From the NCBI RefSeq assembly GCF_001998885.1, contig NZ_CP019609.1, positions 2,282,001 through 2,346,000 of the forward strand: 64,000 nt of DNA, in the 5' to 3' direction. Both the position numbers and the translations under genes were made by a program. Origin of the DNA: Vagococcus penaei. Its GTDB lineage: Bacteria; Bacillota; Bacilli; Lactobacillales; Vagococcaceae. The notes under the pieces are model-generated. The model ran no database searches, was not told the origin of the DNA, and saw only the letters and a program-made list of their open reading frames with translations. Below, one piece after another: positions 1 to 9,303 of this stretch (position 1 is the first letter of the stretch; the number at the start of each line of letters is the position of its first letter).

Positions 1-15
1 AAAGGGGATACTTAT

Positions 16-1086
16 ATGTCAGCAATTTTAGTAATTAATCCAGGCTCAACATCGACAAAGTTAGCAATTTTTTCAGAAGGAACACTACTTGCTGAAGAAA
101 CACTGCGTCACAGTGTTTCTGAAATTAGTTCGTTTCATCGAGTAGTCGATCAAACAGAATTTCGTTTTAACTTAGTTGAAGAGTTTGTTAATCAACACAA
201 TATGATGACTCAGCTGATTGCTGTTGTCGGACGTGGCGGATTGTTAAAGCCGATTCCTGGTGGTACTTATATGGTTAATCAGGAAATGCTTGATGATCTA
301 ACTTCTGAAAAATACAATACTCATGCATCAAACTTAGGTGCAATTTTAGCTGATCGTTTTGCCAAAAAATTAGATATTCCTGCATTTATTGTCGATCCGG
401 TCGTTGTTGATGAGATGCAAGACCTTGCTAGAATCTCTGGTCTAGAAGGAATTGAGCGACGTAGTGTTAGTCATGTATTAAATCAACGAGCAGTTGCAAG
501 ACATGCTAGTAATGATTTAGGTCTAGATTATCATGATAGCGCTATTATAGTGGCTCATTTAGGTGGCGGAATTAGTATTGGGGCGCATAAAGATGGCCGA
601 ATTATTGATGTCATTAATGGTATTGATGGAGAAGGCCCGTACTCACCTGAACGTAGTGGGACGCTACCGTTACTTGAATTTTCACATTATATTTTGGAAC
701 GTCAACTAGATGTTTCAGCAGTGAAAAAGTTAATTGCAGGTAATAGTGGATTGAAATCATATTTAGGTGAAACTGATTTAAGAGAAGTACAAAAACGGAT
801 TGATGCCGGTGATAAGCAAGCAAAATTTTATTTAGATGGCATGTGTTACCAGATTGCTAAGGGAATTGGTGAAATGGCTGTTGTGTTACATGGTAACGTT
901 GATTGTATTGTTTTAACAGGTGGTGCAGTTTACTCTGATTATATTAGTGAGAAAATTAGTGATTATGTCCATTGGATTAGTAAAATTATTAGACATCCAG
1001 GAGAAAAGGAAATGGAAGCGCTATATGAAGGGGCAATTCGCGTTTTAAATGGTGAAGAGCAAGCTTTAGATTATCGCTTAGTTTAG
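16..1086 (+). CDS. buk: Butyrate kinase
   Basis: Butyrate kinase makes ATP from butyryl-phosphate or branched-chain acyl-phosphates, the last step of 2-oxoacid catabolism in the cytosol. The 356-aa protein is full length for the acetate/butyrate kinase (ASKHA) family. The N-terminal phosphate-binding strand has NPGSTSTK (about residues 8-15), a second glycine loop has HLGGGISIG (about 181-189), and the family motif GPYSPERSG lies near 207-215. An AAGGGG ribosome site sits just upstream of the ATG. It is followed 30 bp later by bkdD, matching the ptb-buk-bkdDABC operon known in Enterococcus faecalis. The phosphotransbutyrylase gene would lie just left of the window (inference). Identification is secure at family level; the preferred acyl chain cannot be read from sequence. 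Confidence 0.95.
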   Translation: MSAILVINPGSTSTKLAIFSEGTLLAEETLRHSVSEISSFHRVVDQTEFRFNLVEEFVNQHNMMTQLIAVVGRGGLLKPIPGGTYMVNQEMLDDLTSEKYNTHASNLGAILADRFAKKLDIPAFIVDPVVVDEMQDLARISGLEGIERRSVSHVLNQRAVARHASNDLGLDYHDSAIIVAHLGGGISIGAHKDGRIIDVINGIDGEGPYSPERSGTLPLLEFSHYILERQLDVSAVKKLIAGNSGLKSYLGETDLREVQKRIDAGDKQAKFYLDGMCYQIAKGIGEMAVVLHGNVDCIVLTGGAVYSDYISEKISDYVHWISKIIRHPGEKEMEALYEGAIRVLNGEEQALDYRLV

Positions 1087-1116
1087 AGAAATAACAAATT
1101 AGGAGCTGAAAAAAGC

Positions 1117-2529
1117 ATGGCGAAACAAACAGATTTATTAATTTTAGGTGGCGGGACAGGTGGTTATGTCGCAGCCATTCGAGCAGCACAAAAAGGTTTA
1201 GACGTAACAATTGTTGAAAAGTATAAATTAGGTGGGACTTGTCTGCATAAAGGCTGTATTCCTACTAAAGCGTTACTTCGTAGTGCTGAAGTTGCTGACA
1301 CAGTTAAACAAGCTGAGTTATTTGGTATCAACAATCAATCAGATTATAGTGTCGATTTCAAAAAAGTTCAAAACCGGAAACAAGAGATTATTAATCAATT
1401 GCATAAAGGAGTTGAGGGTTTATGTAAGAAGAATAAAATAACGGTTTTAGAAGGTACAGGTGCTATTCTAGGGCCATCTATCTTTTCACCAGTATCTGGA
1501 GCTGTGGCAGTCACATTTAATGATGAGAGTCTAGAAGAAGAAATTATTGTTCCTAAATATGTGATTATAGCAACTGGCTCAAGTCCAAAATCATTGCCAA
1601 ATCTTAAAATTGATGAACAAACTATTTTGTCATCTGATGGTATGTTAGAACTGACAGAGCTACCAGAGTCCATTGCGATTGTTGGTGGTGGTGTGATTGG
1701 CGTTGAATGGGCATCTTTATTAAATAGTTTAGGTGTACAGGTAACAATTGTTGAATTCCTTGACCGTTTATTAATCAATGAAAGTAAAGCGGTATCAAGA
1801 GAGTTGAAAAAACGCTTTGAAGAAGCAGGTATTAAAGTACTATTAAGTAGTAAAGTTCAAGATGCAACGAAGGTGGGCGACAAACTTAGTCTTGCTATTG
1901 ATGGTCAGGATAGTATCACTGTCGATAAAGTAATGGTTGCAATTGGTCGTCAGCCAAATGTTAATGGAATTGGTTTACAAAATACATCTGTTGAATTTGA
2001 TGAGAAGGGTGTTAAAGTTAACGAATTTTATCAAACAACAGAAGATCATATCTATGCGATTGGCGACTGCATTGACACAATGCAATTAGCACACGTAGCA
2101 ATGAAGGAAGGCGAGTTAGCTGTTAGTCATTTATTAGGTGAAGAAACAGCGATCTTAAATTATACTAACGTTCCTCGTTGTGTTTATACGACACCTGAAA
2201 TTGCTAGTGTCGGTTACGTGAAAGAAACAGTCCCAGCAGATAAAAAAGTTAAGATTGGCTCATTTAGTTTTGCAGGTAATGGTAAAGCTTTAGTTTACGG
2301 AGATGCTCAAGGTTTTGTTGAAGTGATTCGTGATGAAGTGACAGATGATTTATTGGGTGTGACGATTATTGGGCCACATGCAACGGACCTAATCTCTGAA
2401 GCGAGCACCGCTATTTATTTAGACGCTTCTCCAATTGAACTTGGCGAGGCAATTCATCCTCATCCAACATTATCTGAGGCAATTCAAGAAGCAGCATTAG
2501 ATAGTTATAAGTTAGCAATCCATAAATAA
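1117..2529 (+). CDS. bkdD: Dihydrolipoyl dehydrogenase, E3 of the branched-chain 2-oxoacid dehydrogenase complex
   Basis: This flavoprotein reoxidises the dihydrolipoyl arm of E2 and passes electrons to NAD+. The 470-aa protein has the FAD Rossmann loop GGGTGG (11-16), the redox-active disulfide in GGTCLHKGCIPTK (Cys42, Cys47), a second NAD-binding motif VGGGVIGVEWA around residue 190, and the C-terminal HPHPTLSEA motif carrying the catalytic His. A TAGGAG site precedes the ATG. Placement between buk and bkdA marks it as the E3 dedicated to the branched-chain complex rather than to pyruvate dehydrogenase (inference from context). Confidence 0.95.
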   Translation: MAKQTDLLILGGGTGGYVAAIRAAQKGLDVTIVEKYKLGGTCLHKGCIPTKALLRSAEVADTVKQAELFGINNQSDYSVDFKKVQNRKQEIINQLHKGVEGLCKKNKITVLEGTGAILGPSIFSPVSGAVAVTFNDESLEEEIIVPKYVIIATGSSPKSLPNLKIDEQTILSSDGMLELTELPESIAIVGGGVIGVEWASLLNSLGVQVTIVEFLDRLLINESKAVSRELKKRFEEAGIKVLLSSKVQDATKVGDKLSLAIDGQDSITVDKVMVAIGRQPNVNGIGLQNTSVEFDEKGVKVNEFYQTTEDHIYAIGDCIDTMQLAHVAMKEGELAVSHLLGEETAILNYTNVPRCVYTTPEIASVGYVKETVPADKKVKIGSFSFAGNGKALVYGDAQGFVEVIRDEVTDDLLGVTIIGPHATDLISEASTAIYLDASPIELGEAIHPHPTLSEAIQEAALDSYKLAIHK

Positions 2530-2548
2530 TAGAAAGGTTGATTATAAA

Positions 2549-3535
2549 ATGAAAACATTAAAAAAATCAGGACTTAGTAAAGAAGAGATTATTCAAGCTT
2601 ATCGTGAAGTAGTAAGAGGTCGTCGCCTTGATGAGCGTTTATGGCAATTAACCCGAATTGGAAAAACATCATTTAATATTTCTGGTCAAGGTGCTGAAGT
2701 AGCACAAGTTGCAATGGCAATGGCATTTGACCACAAAAAAGATTATTTCTTGCCATATTACCGAGATATGACAGCATGTCTAGTTTGGGGTATGACGTCA
2801 AAAGATATTTTAATGGGCTCGTTTGGTAAAGAAGATGATCCATCATCACATGGTCGTCAAATGCCAAACCATTATGGTTCTAAAAAACATAATATTGTGT
2901 CATTCTCTTCAACAGTTAGTACGCAAATGCCACTTGCAACAGGTGTTGCGTATGCCGCACAATTGGAAAAAGCAGATTATGTGACGTTAACAACAACAGG
3001 TGAGGGTTCAGCTAACCAAGGTGAAGTTCAAGAAGCAATGAACTTTGCAGGCGTTAAAAAATTACCACTGATTTTTGTAGTTGAAAACAATGCGTATGCT
3101 ATCTCAACACCAATTTCTGAACAATATGCTAATGAGAAAATGTCTGATCGTGCGCATGGTTATGGGTTTGAAGGAATTAGAGTAGATGGTAATGACTTTA
3201 CAACAGTTTATTTAGAATTCAAGAAAGCTGTAAAAGATGCACGTGAGAATAAAGGACCTAAATTGATTGAATTAATGGTTTCTCGTTTAACATCACATTC
3301 AGCTGATGATGATCAAACAATTTATCGTTCGAAAGAAGAAATTGAATCAATGAAAGACAAAGATCCAATTACTGCTTTTGAAAAGCAATTAGAAGATGAA
3401 GGTTATCTAACTCGTGAAGAGATGGAACAAATTAATGCCGAAATTAAAGAAGCAATCAATCAAGCAACAGATGAAGCAGAAGCAATGCCTGATCCAAAAC
3501 CAGAATCAATCTTAGACGAAGTTTACGCTAAATAA
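2549..3535 (+). CDS. bkdA: Branched-chain 2-oxoacid dehydrogenase E1 alpha subunit
   Basis: With bkdB this forms the thiamine-diphosphate-dependent E1 that decarboxylates branched-chain 2-oxoacids from Val, Leu and Ile. The 328-aa protein has the ThDP-binding motif beginning GEGSANQGE and ending VVENNAYAIS (about residues 151-188). GEG replaces GDG, as in other Gram-positive E1 alpha chains as far as I recall. The phosphorylation-loop-like region SRLTSHSADDD follows near residue 250. It lies 19 bp after bkdD and 31 bp before bkdB, so the five genes read as one operon. Confidence 0.95.
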   Translation: MKTLKKSGLSKEEIIQAYREVVRGRRLDERLWQLTRIGKTSFNISGQGAEVAQVAMAMAFDHKKDYFLPYYRDMTACLVWGMTSKDILMGSFGKEDDPSSHGRQMPNHYGSKKHNIVSFSSTVSTQMPLATGVAYAAQLEKADYVTLTTTGEGSANQGEVQEAMNFAGVKKLPLIFVVENNAYAISTPISEQYANEKMSDRAHGYGFEGIRVDGNDFTTVYLEFKKAVKDARENKGPKLIELMVSRLTSHSADDDQTIYRSKEEIESMKDKDPITAFEKQLEDEGYLTREEMEQINAEIKEAINQATDEAEAMPDPKPESILDEVYAK

Positions 3536-3566
3536 ATTAAGTGAATGAAAGAGAGGAATCATTATA

Positions 3567-4553
3567 ATGGCTGAAATGACATATTTAGAAGCAATTAACT
3601 TAGGAATTTCTGAAGAAATGGCACGTGATGAAAAAGTAGTAATTTTTGGAGAAGACGTAGGTGGCGATAAAGGTGGCGTGTTTGGTGTAACTAAAGGATT
3701 GGCTGCAAAATATGGTGACGATCGTTGTTTTAATACACCGTTAACAGAAGGGTTAATTGGAGGACTTGCTGTTGGTTTAGGTTTAAGAGGTTTCCGTGCG
3801 ATTGGTGAATTCCAATTTGCTGATTATATCTTACCTGCAACGAATCAAATTCTATCAGAAGCTAGAACGATGCGTTACCGAACAAAAGGTGACTGGACAG
3901 CACCAATCGTTTACCGTACGCCTTATGGTGGTGGTGTGCGTGGTGGTTTATATCACTCACAATCAACTGAAAAAGTTTTTGCCGGTCAACCAGGGTTAAG
4001 AATCGTGACACCTTCAAATCCTTATGATGCTAAAGGTATGATTAAAGCAGCAATCCGTTCAGATGATCCAGTTATTTTCTATGAGCACAAACGCTTATAC
4101 CGTTTATTAAAAGCAGATGTTCCAACAGATGATTATATTGTACCGATTGATAAAGCTAATGTTGTTCGTGAAGGCTCTGATATCACTGTTATCAGTTACG
4201 GTATGATGTTACAATATGCAATCTCTTCAGCTGAAAAATTAGCGGCAGAAGGTATTGACGCGGAAGTAGTTGATGTTCGCTCATTGTATCCTTTAGACCG
4301 TGAAACACTAGTGGCAGCTGCTAAGAAGACTGGTAAAGTTCTTTTAGTAACTGAAGATAATAAAGAAGGTAGCATTATGAGTGAAATAGCAGCAATGATT
4401 TCAGAAGATGCCCTATTTGATTTAGATGCCCCAATTAAACGTCTAGCAGGACCAGATTCACCAACAATGCCTTATGCATTACCATTAGAGCGTGAGTTTT
4501 TAGTCAGTGAAAAACAAGTTCTTGAAGCGATGAGAGAATTAGCAGAGTACTAA
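3567..4553 (+). CDS. bkdB: Branched-chain 2-oxoacid dehydrogenase E1 beta subunit
   Basis: This is the beta chain of the heterotetrameric E1, contributing to the ThDP pocket and the interface with E2. The 328-aa protein shows the transketolase pyrimidine-domain motifs: FGEDVG near residue 27, FNTPLTEGLIGG near 55, and the conserved GEFQFADYI. A C-terminal transketolase domain follows (DVRSLYPLD, VTEDNKEGS). A GAGAGGAAT ribosome site precedes the ATG. It sits directly upstream of the E2 gene, 16 bp away. Confidence 0.95.
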   Translation: MAEMTYLEAINLGISEEMARDEKVVIFGEDVGGDKGGVFGVTKGLAAKYGDDRCFNTPLTEGLIGGLAVGLGLRGFRAIGEFQFADYILPATNQILSEARTMRYRTKGDWTAPIVYRTPYGGGVRGGLYHSQSTEKVFAGQPGLRIVTPSNPYDAKGMIKAAIRSDDPVIFYEHKRLYRLLKADVPTDDYIVPIDKANVVREGSDITVISYGMMLQYAISSAEKLAAEGIDAEVVDVRSLYPLDRETLVAAAKKTGKVLLVTEDNKEGSIMSEIAAMISEDALFDLDAPIKRLAGPDSPTMPYALPLEREFLVSEKQVLEAMRELAEY

Positions 4554-4569
4554 TTAGGAGGAAGTTAAT

Positions 4570-5868
4570 ATGTCAATTCAACAAATTAAAATGCCTCATT
4601 TAGGCGAAAGTGTTACAGAAGCATCGGTTGTACAATGGTTAGTTCAACCGGGAGATACCGTGAAACGCTATGATCCATTAGTGGAAGTAGTATCTGATAA
4701 AGTGACGACAGAAGTACCATCTGATTTTGATGGTGTAGTAAAAGAATTATTAATTGAATTAGATGTCGATGTGCCAATCGGGACACCATTTATGACTTTA
4801 GAGGTTGAAGGAGCTGGAGAATCAGCGCCGGAAGAAGCGCCATTAGTTGAAGAAAAAGTTGAGAACGTTACCACAAAAGAACCTACAGCTGCACCTGTTA
4901 ATATACCAGTAGCAAGTAAAGCGACAGGGGAAAATGCTGGTAGATATTCACCAGCTGTGATGCGTTTAGCGCAAGAAAAAAATATTGATTTAGCACAAGT
5001 TGTCGGAACTGGTAAAGGTGGACGTATTACGCGTAAAGATATCATTAATTTTGACCCTGCTCAGCAAGCATCTTCTGTAGTAACGCCAGCAGAGCCAGTT
5101 GAAACACCAAAAGCGCCAACGCCAGCTGTACATCCAGAACAAAAAGTAGCACCAATTACAGCTACAATGAATGATACAGTTGTTCCTGCTGATGGAGTGC
5201 GTAAAGCCATTGCGAAGAAAATGGTTCAAAGTGTAACAGAAATTCCACATGCATGGTTAATGGTAGAAGCTGATGTAACGAATATTGTGACACTTCGTAA
5301 TAAATTGAAAGATAATTTCAAACAAACAGAAGGTATGTCATTAAGTTTCTTCCCATTCTTTGCAAAAGCTGTTGTTCAAGCAATTAAGAAAAATCCGAAA
5401 ATCAATACATCTTGGGATAATGGAAATATTGTTTATCATAAAGATATTAACTTATCGATTGCTGTGACGACAGATGAGCATTTATATGTGCCTGTAATTC
5501 CTCAAGCAGATAACTATTCGTTAGCAGGACTAGCAAAAGAAATTAATCGTTTAGCTAGTGATGTTCGTCAAGGAACGCTAAAAGGTGCTGACATGCAAGG
5601 TGGAACCTTCACATTGAACAATACTGGTACTTTAGGTTCTGTTCAATCAATGGGAATTATTAACCACCCACAAGCAGCTATCTTACAAGTAGAATCAATC
5701 AATAAACGCTTAGTACCAACAAAAGATGGTGGTTTTAAAGTAGCTGACATGGTTAACTTATGTCTATCAATTGATCACCGTATCTTAGACGGTCAACAAG
5801 CCGGACAATTTTTACGTGATGTTAAAGAAAATTTAGCTCGTTTTTCAAATGATTCAGATATTTATTAA
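4570..5868 (+). CDS. bkdC: Branched-chain 2-oxoacid dehydrogenase E2 (dihydrolipoyl acyltransferase)
   Basis: This is the core of the complex: it carries the swinging lipoyl arm and transfers the acyl group to CoA. The 432-aa protein has one lipoyl domain (residues 1-78) with the lipoylated Lys44 in VVSDKVTTE. A Pro/Ala/Glu-rich linker follows, then a peripheral-subunit-binding domain (about 125-162, YSPAVMRLAQEKNID), a second linker, and the catalytic acyltransferase domain ending with the SIDHRILDGQQAG motif (active-site His and Asp). AGGAGG lies 6 bp before the ATG. It is the last gene of the operon and is followed by a hairpin. Confidence 0.95.
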   Translation: MSIQQIKMPHLGESVTEASVVQWLVQPGDTVKRYDPLVEVVSDKVTTEVPSDFDGVVKELLIELDVDVPIGTPFMTLEVEGAGESAPEEAPLVEEKVENVTTKEPTAAPVNIPVASKATGENAGRYSPAVMRLAQEKNIDLAQVVGTGKGGRITRKDIINFDPAQQASSVVTPAEPVETPKAPTPAVHPEQKVAPITATMNDTVVPADGVRKAIAKKMVQSVTEIPHAWLMVEADVTNIVTLRNKLKDNFKQTEGMSLSFFPFFAKAVVQAIKKNPKINTSWDNGNIVYHKDINLSIAVTTDEHLYVPVIPQADNYSLAGLAKEINRLASDVRQGTLKGADMQGGTFTLNNTGTLGSVQSMGIINHPQAAILQVESINKRLVPTKDGGFKVADMVNLCLSIDHRILDGQQAGQFLRDVKENLARFSNDSDIY

Positions 5869-5882
5869 TTCTTAAATTAGAA

Positions 5883-5916
5883 AAAGATTTCTCACGAATA
5901 TTTGTGAGAAATCTTT
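5883..5916 (+). terminator. Hairpin ending the bkd operon
   Basis: A perfect 13-bp inverted repeat (AAAGATTTCTCAC and its complement) has an 8-base loop 15 bp after the bkdC stop. The T tract after it is interrupted (CTTTCCTCTAATTTT), so termination may be partial. Confidence 0.7.
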
Positions 5917-6008
5917 CCTCTAATTTTATGAGAACTCTGTGCCATTATTTACGTTAAACATCTATAACTATTATCTAAAAATAAATTTAACTTATAGGAG
6001 TTTTTATT

Positions 6009-7052
6009 ATGACAAGTGAAACGAAATTGACACCAAAAATATTTTTGAATAAAGTTCTGGCAGGTACAGCTCAAGGAACAATTATTGCATTAATTCCTAA
6101 TGCAGTATTAGGTGCTATTTTAAAATATTTTGCTGAATACAAAGTAATTGCAATGATTATTGATGCTGCTTTGATTTTCCAGCTAGCAACACCACTTATT
6201 ATCGCCAGTTTGATTGCTTATCAATTCAATTTAACACCAGCTAAAATGATGATTACTGGTGGGGCAGCATTTGCTGGTTCAGGAGTAATTAAATTTAATG
6301 CAGATGCCGGGGCTTATATCGGCTCAGGAACTGGTGACATTATCAACATTATGATTACTGCCACAATTGCTGTGATGTTTTTATTATGGATTGATTCTAA
6401 ATTTGGTTCTGTAGAAATTATTGCTTTACCAATTGTTGTTGGGGTTGGTGCAGGACTAATTGGTATGTTTACATATCCTTATGTGACTCAAATCACAGTT
6501 GCTATTGGTAAGGTTATTAATAACTTTACTGATTTCCAACCAATCGTGATGAGTATTTTGATTGCTTGTTCATTTGCTGCCTTGATTATTTCACCAATCA
6601 CAACTGTAGCTATTGGTTTAGCTATCCAGTTAAATGGAATGTCTGCAGGGGCTTCAGCGATGGGAATTGCTGCTACAACGATTGTTTTAGTAATTAATTC
6701 TTGGAGAGTTAACCAATCAGGTGTAACATTAGCTATTGCTTTAGGTGGGATGAAAATGATGATGCCTAACCTATTTAAATATCCAATCGTACTTTTACCG
6801 TGTTTATTTACAGCTGTAATTTCTGCTATTCCCGTGGCGCTCTTTGATATTTCTGGAACACCACGATCAGCAGGATTTGGTCTAGTTGGCTTGGTAGGTC
6901 CTTTAGCTTCACTTGACGCAGGATTAAATATTGGGCTACTAGTTATTTGTTGGTTTGTTGTACCGATTGTTGCAGGTTTATTCTCTAAATTCCTTTTTGA
7001 AAAAGTTTTAAAATTATATGATAGTAGTGTCGTTTTCAAATACCAAGGCTAA
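6009..7052 (+). CDS. PTS EIIC-type sugar permease (PTS_EIIC_2-like)
   Basis: This is a predicted integral membrane sugar permease. The 347-aa protein is almost all hydrophobic, with about eight to ten membrane segments and glycine-rich turns such as GGAAFAGSG and GLVGLVGPLASL. These recall the stand-alone PTS IIC-like family (Pfam PTS_EIIC_2). No IIA or IIB gene is present nearby, so phosphotransfer would need partners elsewhere, or it may act as a simple transporter. An ATAGGAG site precedes the ATG. Its stop overlaps the stop of the convergent LysR gene by 4 bp and no terminator lies between them. The substrate is unknown. Confidence 0.7.
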   Translation: MTSETKLTPKIFLNKVLAGTAQGTIIALIPNAVLGAILKYFAEYKVIAMIIDAALIFQLATPLIIASLIAYQFNLTPAKMMITGGAAFAGSGVIKFNADAGAYIGSGTGDIINIMITATIAVMFLLWIDSKFGSVEIIALPIVVGVGAGLIGMFTYPYVTQITVAIGKVINNFTDFQPIVMSILIACSFAALIISPITTVAIGLAIQLNGMSAGASAMGIAATTIVLVINSWRVNQSGVTLAIALGGMKMMMPNLFKYPIVLLPCLFTAVISAIPVALFDISGTPRSAGFGLVGLVGPLASLDAGLNIGLLVICWFVVPIVAGLFSKFLFEKVLKLYDSSVVFKYQG

Positions 7053-7939
7053 TTTTTTTTGATAGCATCAATAAAATCGCTAATTTCTTTTGAGAGACTG
7101 AAACCTTTTCTAAAAGCTATTCCAATTGGGAAGTAAGCGAATTTATCTTTTAACGGTACCCAAGTAACGTGCTCACTTTTGCCAACTGCCTGGTACTCAA
7201 TAGGTAACAGACAAATTGAATGATTATCATGCACGCTATGAATGAGAACCTGTAAATCATCATTTTCTAAGACAATATCTGGCTCGTATCCGAATTCTCG
7301 GGTACGAGATCGTAATAAGCGACCAATCATAAATTTTTCGGATAGAGATGAAAAACGTTCGCCTTTTAAATCTTTAAAAGTCAGTTCTTTAGCAGTGGCT
7401 AAAGGATGATGATTTGGTAGAACAACGTAAACATGATAGCCTTGTGTTGTTGTCTCTAAGGCCTCCATCGCTAAGCTTTCCGGATGATTATTTGGGAATG
7501 AAATCAAACCAATATCAAGTTCCTTATTAACTAACATTTCTTGAAGACGAGGCGAGCCATCTTGGCGAATTGCTAACTCAACATGTGGATTAGCTGAGAG
7601 AAATGCAGAAATTTCTGGCATAAATTGCACGGAAAACAAGGTTGTTAGCCCTAAACGTATTTTGGCCTTTTTTTTACACTCAGACATTGTCTGAATATCT
7701 ACAATGACTTGTTCAAACTGTTGAACAATTTCTAAGCCATTTTCGTATAAATGTCGACCAGCATCTGTTAATTGGAATGGTTGGTCAGTGTGCTTGAATA
7801 AGGCTGTTCCTAGTTCCGTTTCTAACTTTTTTAAGGATAATGATAGTGTTGGTTGTGTGACAAACAAATTTTTAGCGGCTAGTGAAACATTACGTGTGTT
7901 ACTAATTTCGATAAAGTATTTTAATTGTTGAATATTCAT
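7049..7939 (-). CDS. LysR-family transcriptional regulator
   Basis: This is a 296-aa DNA-binding regulator. The N-terminal winged helix-turn-helix is typical of the family: QQLKYFIEISNTRNVSLAAK, then LFVTQPTLSLSLKKLE and FKHTDQPFQLT. A periplasmic-binding-protein-like effector domain makes up the rest. I prefer the ATG at 7939 over the in-frame GTG at 7951, because the AAGGGTG ribosome site overlaps that GTG and is correctly spaced for the ATG. It is divergent from the ketopantoate-reductase-like gene at 8167, its most likely target by family habit. The effector is unknown. Confidence 0.9.
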   Translation of the reverse strand: MNIQQLKYFIEISNTRNVSLAAKNLFVTQPTLSLSLKKLETELGTALFKHTDQPFQLTDAGRHLYENGLEIVQQFEQVIVDIQTMSECKKKAKIRLGLTTLFSVQFMPEISAFLSANPHVELAIRQDGSPRLQEMLVNKELDIGLISFPNNHPESLAMEALETTTQGYHVYVVLPNHHPLATAKELTFKDLKGERFSSLSEKFMIGRLLRSRTREFGYEPDIVLENDDLQVLIHSVHDNHSICLLPIEYQAVGKSEHVTWVPLKDKFAYFPIGIAFRKGFSLSKEISDFIDAIKKN

Positions 7940-8166
7940 AGATAAATTCACCCTTAATTTATAGTATGAAGCGTTTCCATTTTTTAAAAATGAAATATTT
8001 CTTTAATGCTATGTTATAATTAGATTATCATAGTTTATGCGGAAATTCTTTAAAATATGATTAGTTATACAAAATAGTGCCATTTGATATGGTGACTATA
8101 AACAGGTTTAAATAAACTATCCCTTCTCTTATTGATAAGGGGTAAGAAAAAATTGGAGGAATGACA

Positions 8167-9105
8167 ATGAATATTATTATAGCTGGTGCTGGAGCCATGG
8201 GAAGCCGTTTTGGTTTAATGCTTCATAAAGCAGGAAATGACGTTATTTTAATTGATGGTTGGGCAGATCATGTCAATCAAATTAATCAAGCAGGTTTAGA
8301 AGCTAATTTTAATGGTGAGGTTATTATTGAAAAATTACCGGCTTATCATCAAACTGATTGCCAATCAATTGATTTTTCGGCTGATTTGGTCATTCTATTT
8401 ACAAAAGCAATGCAGCTTGATGGCATGATGCAAGCTATTCAACCAATGTTGAGTGAAAAAACACAAGTTCTTTGTTTATTAAACGGAATTGGTCATGAAG
8501 ACGTGATTAAAAATTATGTTCCTTATGACAATATCCTACTGGGAAATACTATGTGGACTGCAGGTATTGAAGGTCCTGGTAAAGTAAAATTATTTGGTAA
8601 CGGCTCAATTGACTTACAAAATTTAGGTGAAAATCGTGCTAGTGCTGAGCAAGTTGTTGAAGTATTGAGTGCAGCTGATCTGAATGCACGTTATTCTGAT
8701 AGCATCTTATCATCGATTTATAAAAAAGCATGTGTTAACGGAACAATGAATGGCTTATGTACGATTTTAGATACTAACATGGCTGGTTTTGGTGAAACAA
8801 CAGTTGCTGATAGTATCGTTGAATCAATCGTCGCTGAATTTGCCGCTATTGCTGAAAAAGAGCATGCTCATTTAAATGTTGATGAAGTTCTAGCACAGAT
8901 TAAAACATGTTATGACCGTTCAACAATTGGTTTACATCACCCGTCAATGTATCAAGATTTAATCACGAACCATCGTTTAACTGAAATTGACTACATTAAT
9001 GGTGCTATTGTTCGTAAAGGAAAAGAATATGGTATTGCAACACCATATTGTAGTTTCTTAACGGATTTAGTTCACGCGAAAGAACAAATTATGGGTGTCA
9101 AATAA
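8167..9105 (+). CDS. Ketopantoate reductase family protein (2-dehydropantoate 2-reductase-like)
   Basis: This is an NADPH-dependent reductase of the ApbA/PanE family; the canonical reaction reduces ketopantoate to pantoate for CoA synthesis. The 312-aa protein starts with the Rossmann loop GAGAMGSRFG and has the conserved TKAMQLD and LLNGIGHE regions. A C-terminal helical domain includes the catalytic Lys region (IYKKACVNGTMNGL). GGAGGA directly abuts the ATG at 8161, so the ATG at 8167 is the better start. No other pantothenate genes are nearby and LysR is divergent, so a relative acting on another 2-oxoacid is possible; I leave the symbol blank. Confidence 0.85.
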   Translation: MNIIIAGAGAMGSRFGLMLHKAGNDVILIDGWADHVNQINQAGLEANFNGEVIIEKLPAYHQTDCQSIDFSADLVILFTKAMQLDGMMQAIQPMLSEKTQVLCLLNGIGHEDVIKNYVPYDNILLGNTMWTAGIEGPGKVKLFGNGSIDLQNLGENRASAEQVVEVLSAADLNARYSDSILSSIYKKACVNGTMNGLCTILDTNMAGFGETTVADSIVESIVAEFAAIAEKEHAHLNVDEVLAQIKTCYDRSTIGLHHPSMYQDLITNHRLTEIDYINGAIVRKGKEYGIATPYCSFLTDLVHAKEQIMGVK

Positions 9106-9126
9106 TTATTATCGATAGAAATGATT

Positions 9127-9160
9127 AACCACAAAGTATTATCTGACTTTGTGGTTTTTT
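9127..9160 (+). terminator. Intrinsic terminator after the ketopantoate-reductase-like gene
   Basis: A perfect 11-bp inverted repeat (AACCACAAAGT) with an 8-base loop is followed by a run of T. Confidence 0.9.
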
Positions 9161-9303
9161 GTAGTTGTCGCATTAATTTGCGGAAATTATCAAAAAATTT
9201 ATGTGAAGCATAAAAAAATTCTTTCCTTAATGGCTTGTGACAAGTATAATAATAAATGGAGTTTTTAACAGATTAATTAAATACAAGAAAGCGAAGTGAA
9301 ATT

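Noticed and set aside
1395-1778. 127-codon minus-strand frame inside bkdD
   Set aside because: Shadow of a well-supported gene; no start signals.
6488-7039. 183-codon open frame on the minus strand inside the PTS-like gene
   Set aside because: It mirrors the membrane-protein codon pattern of the plus-strand gene, has no ribosome site and no recognisable domain.
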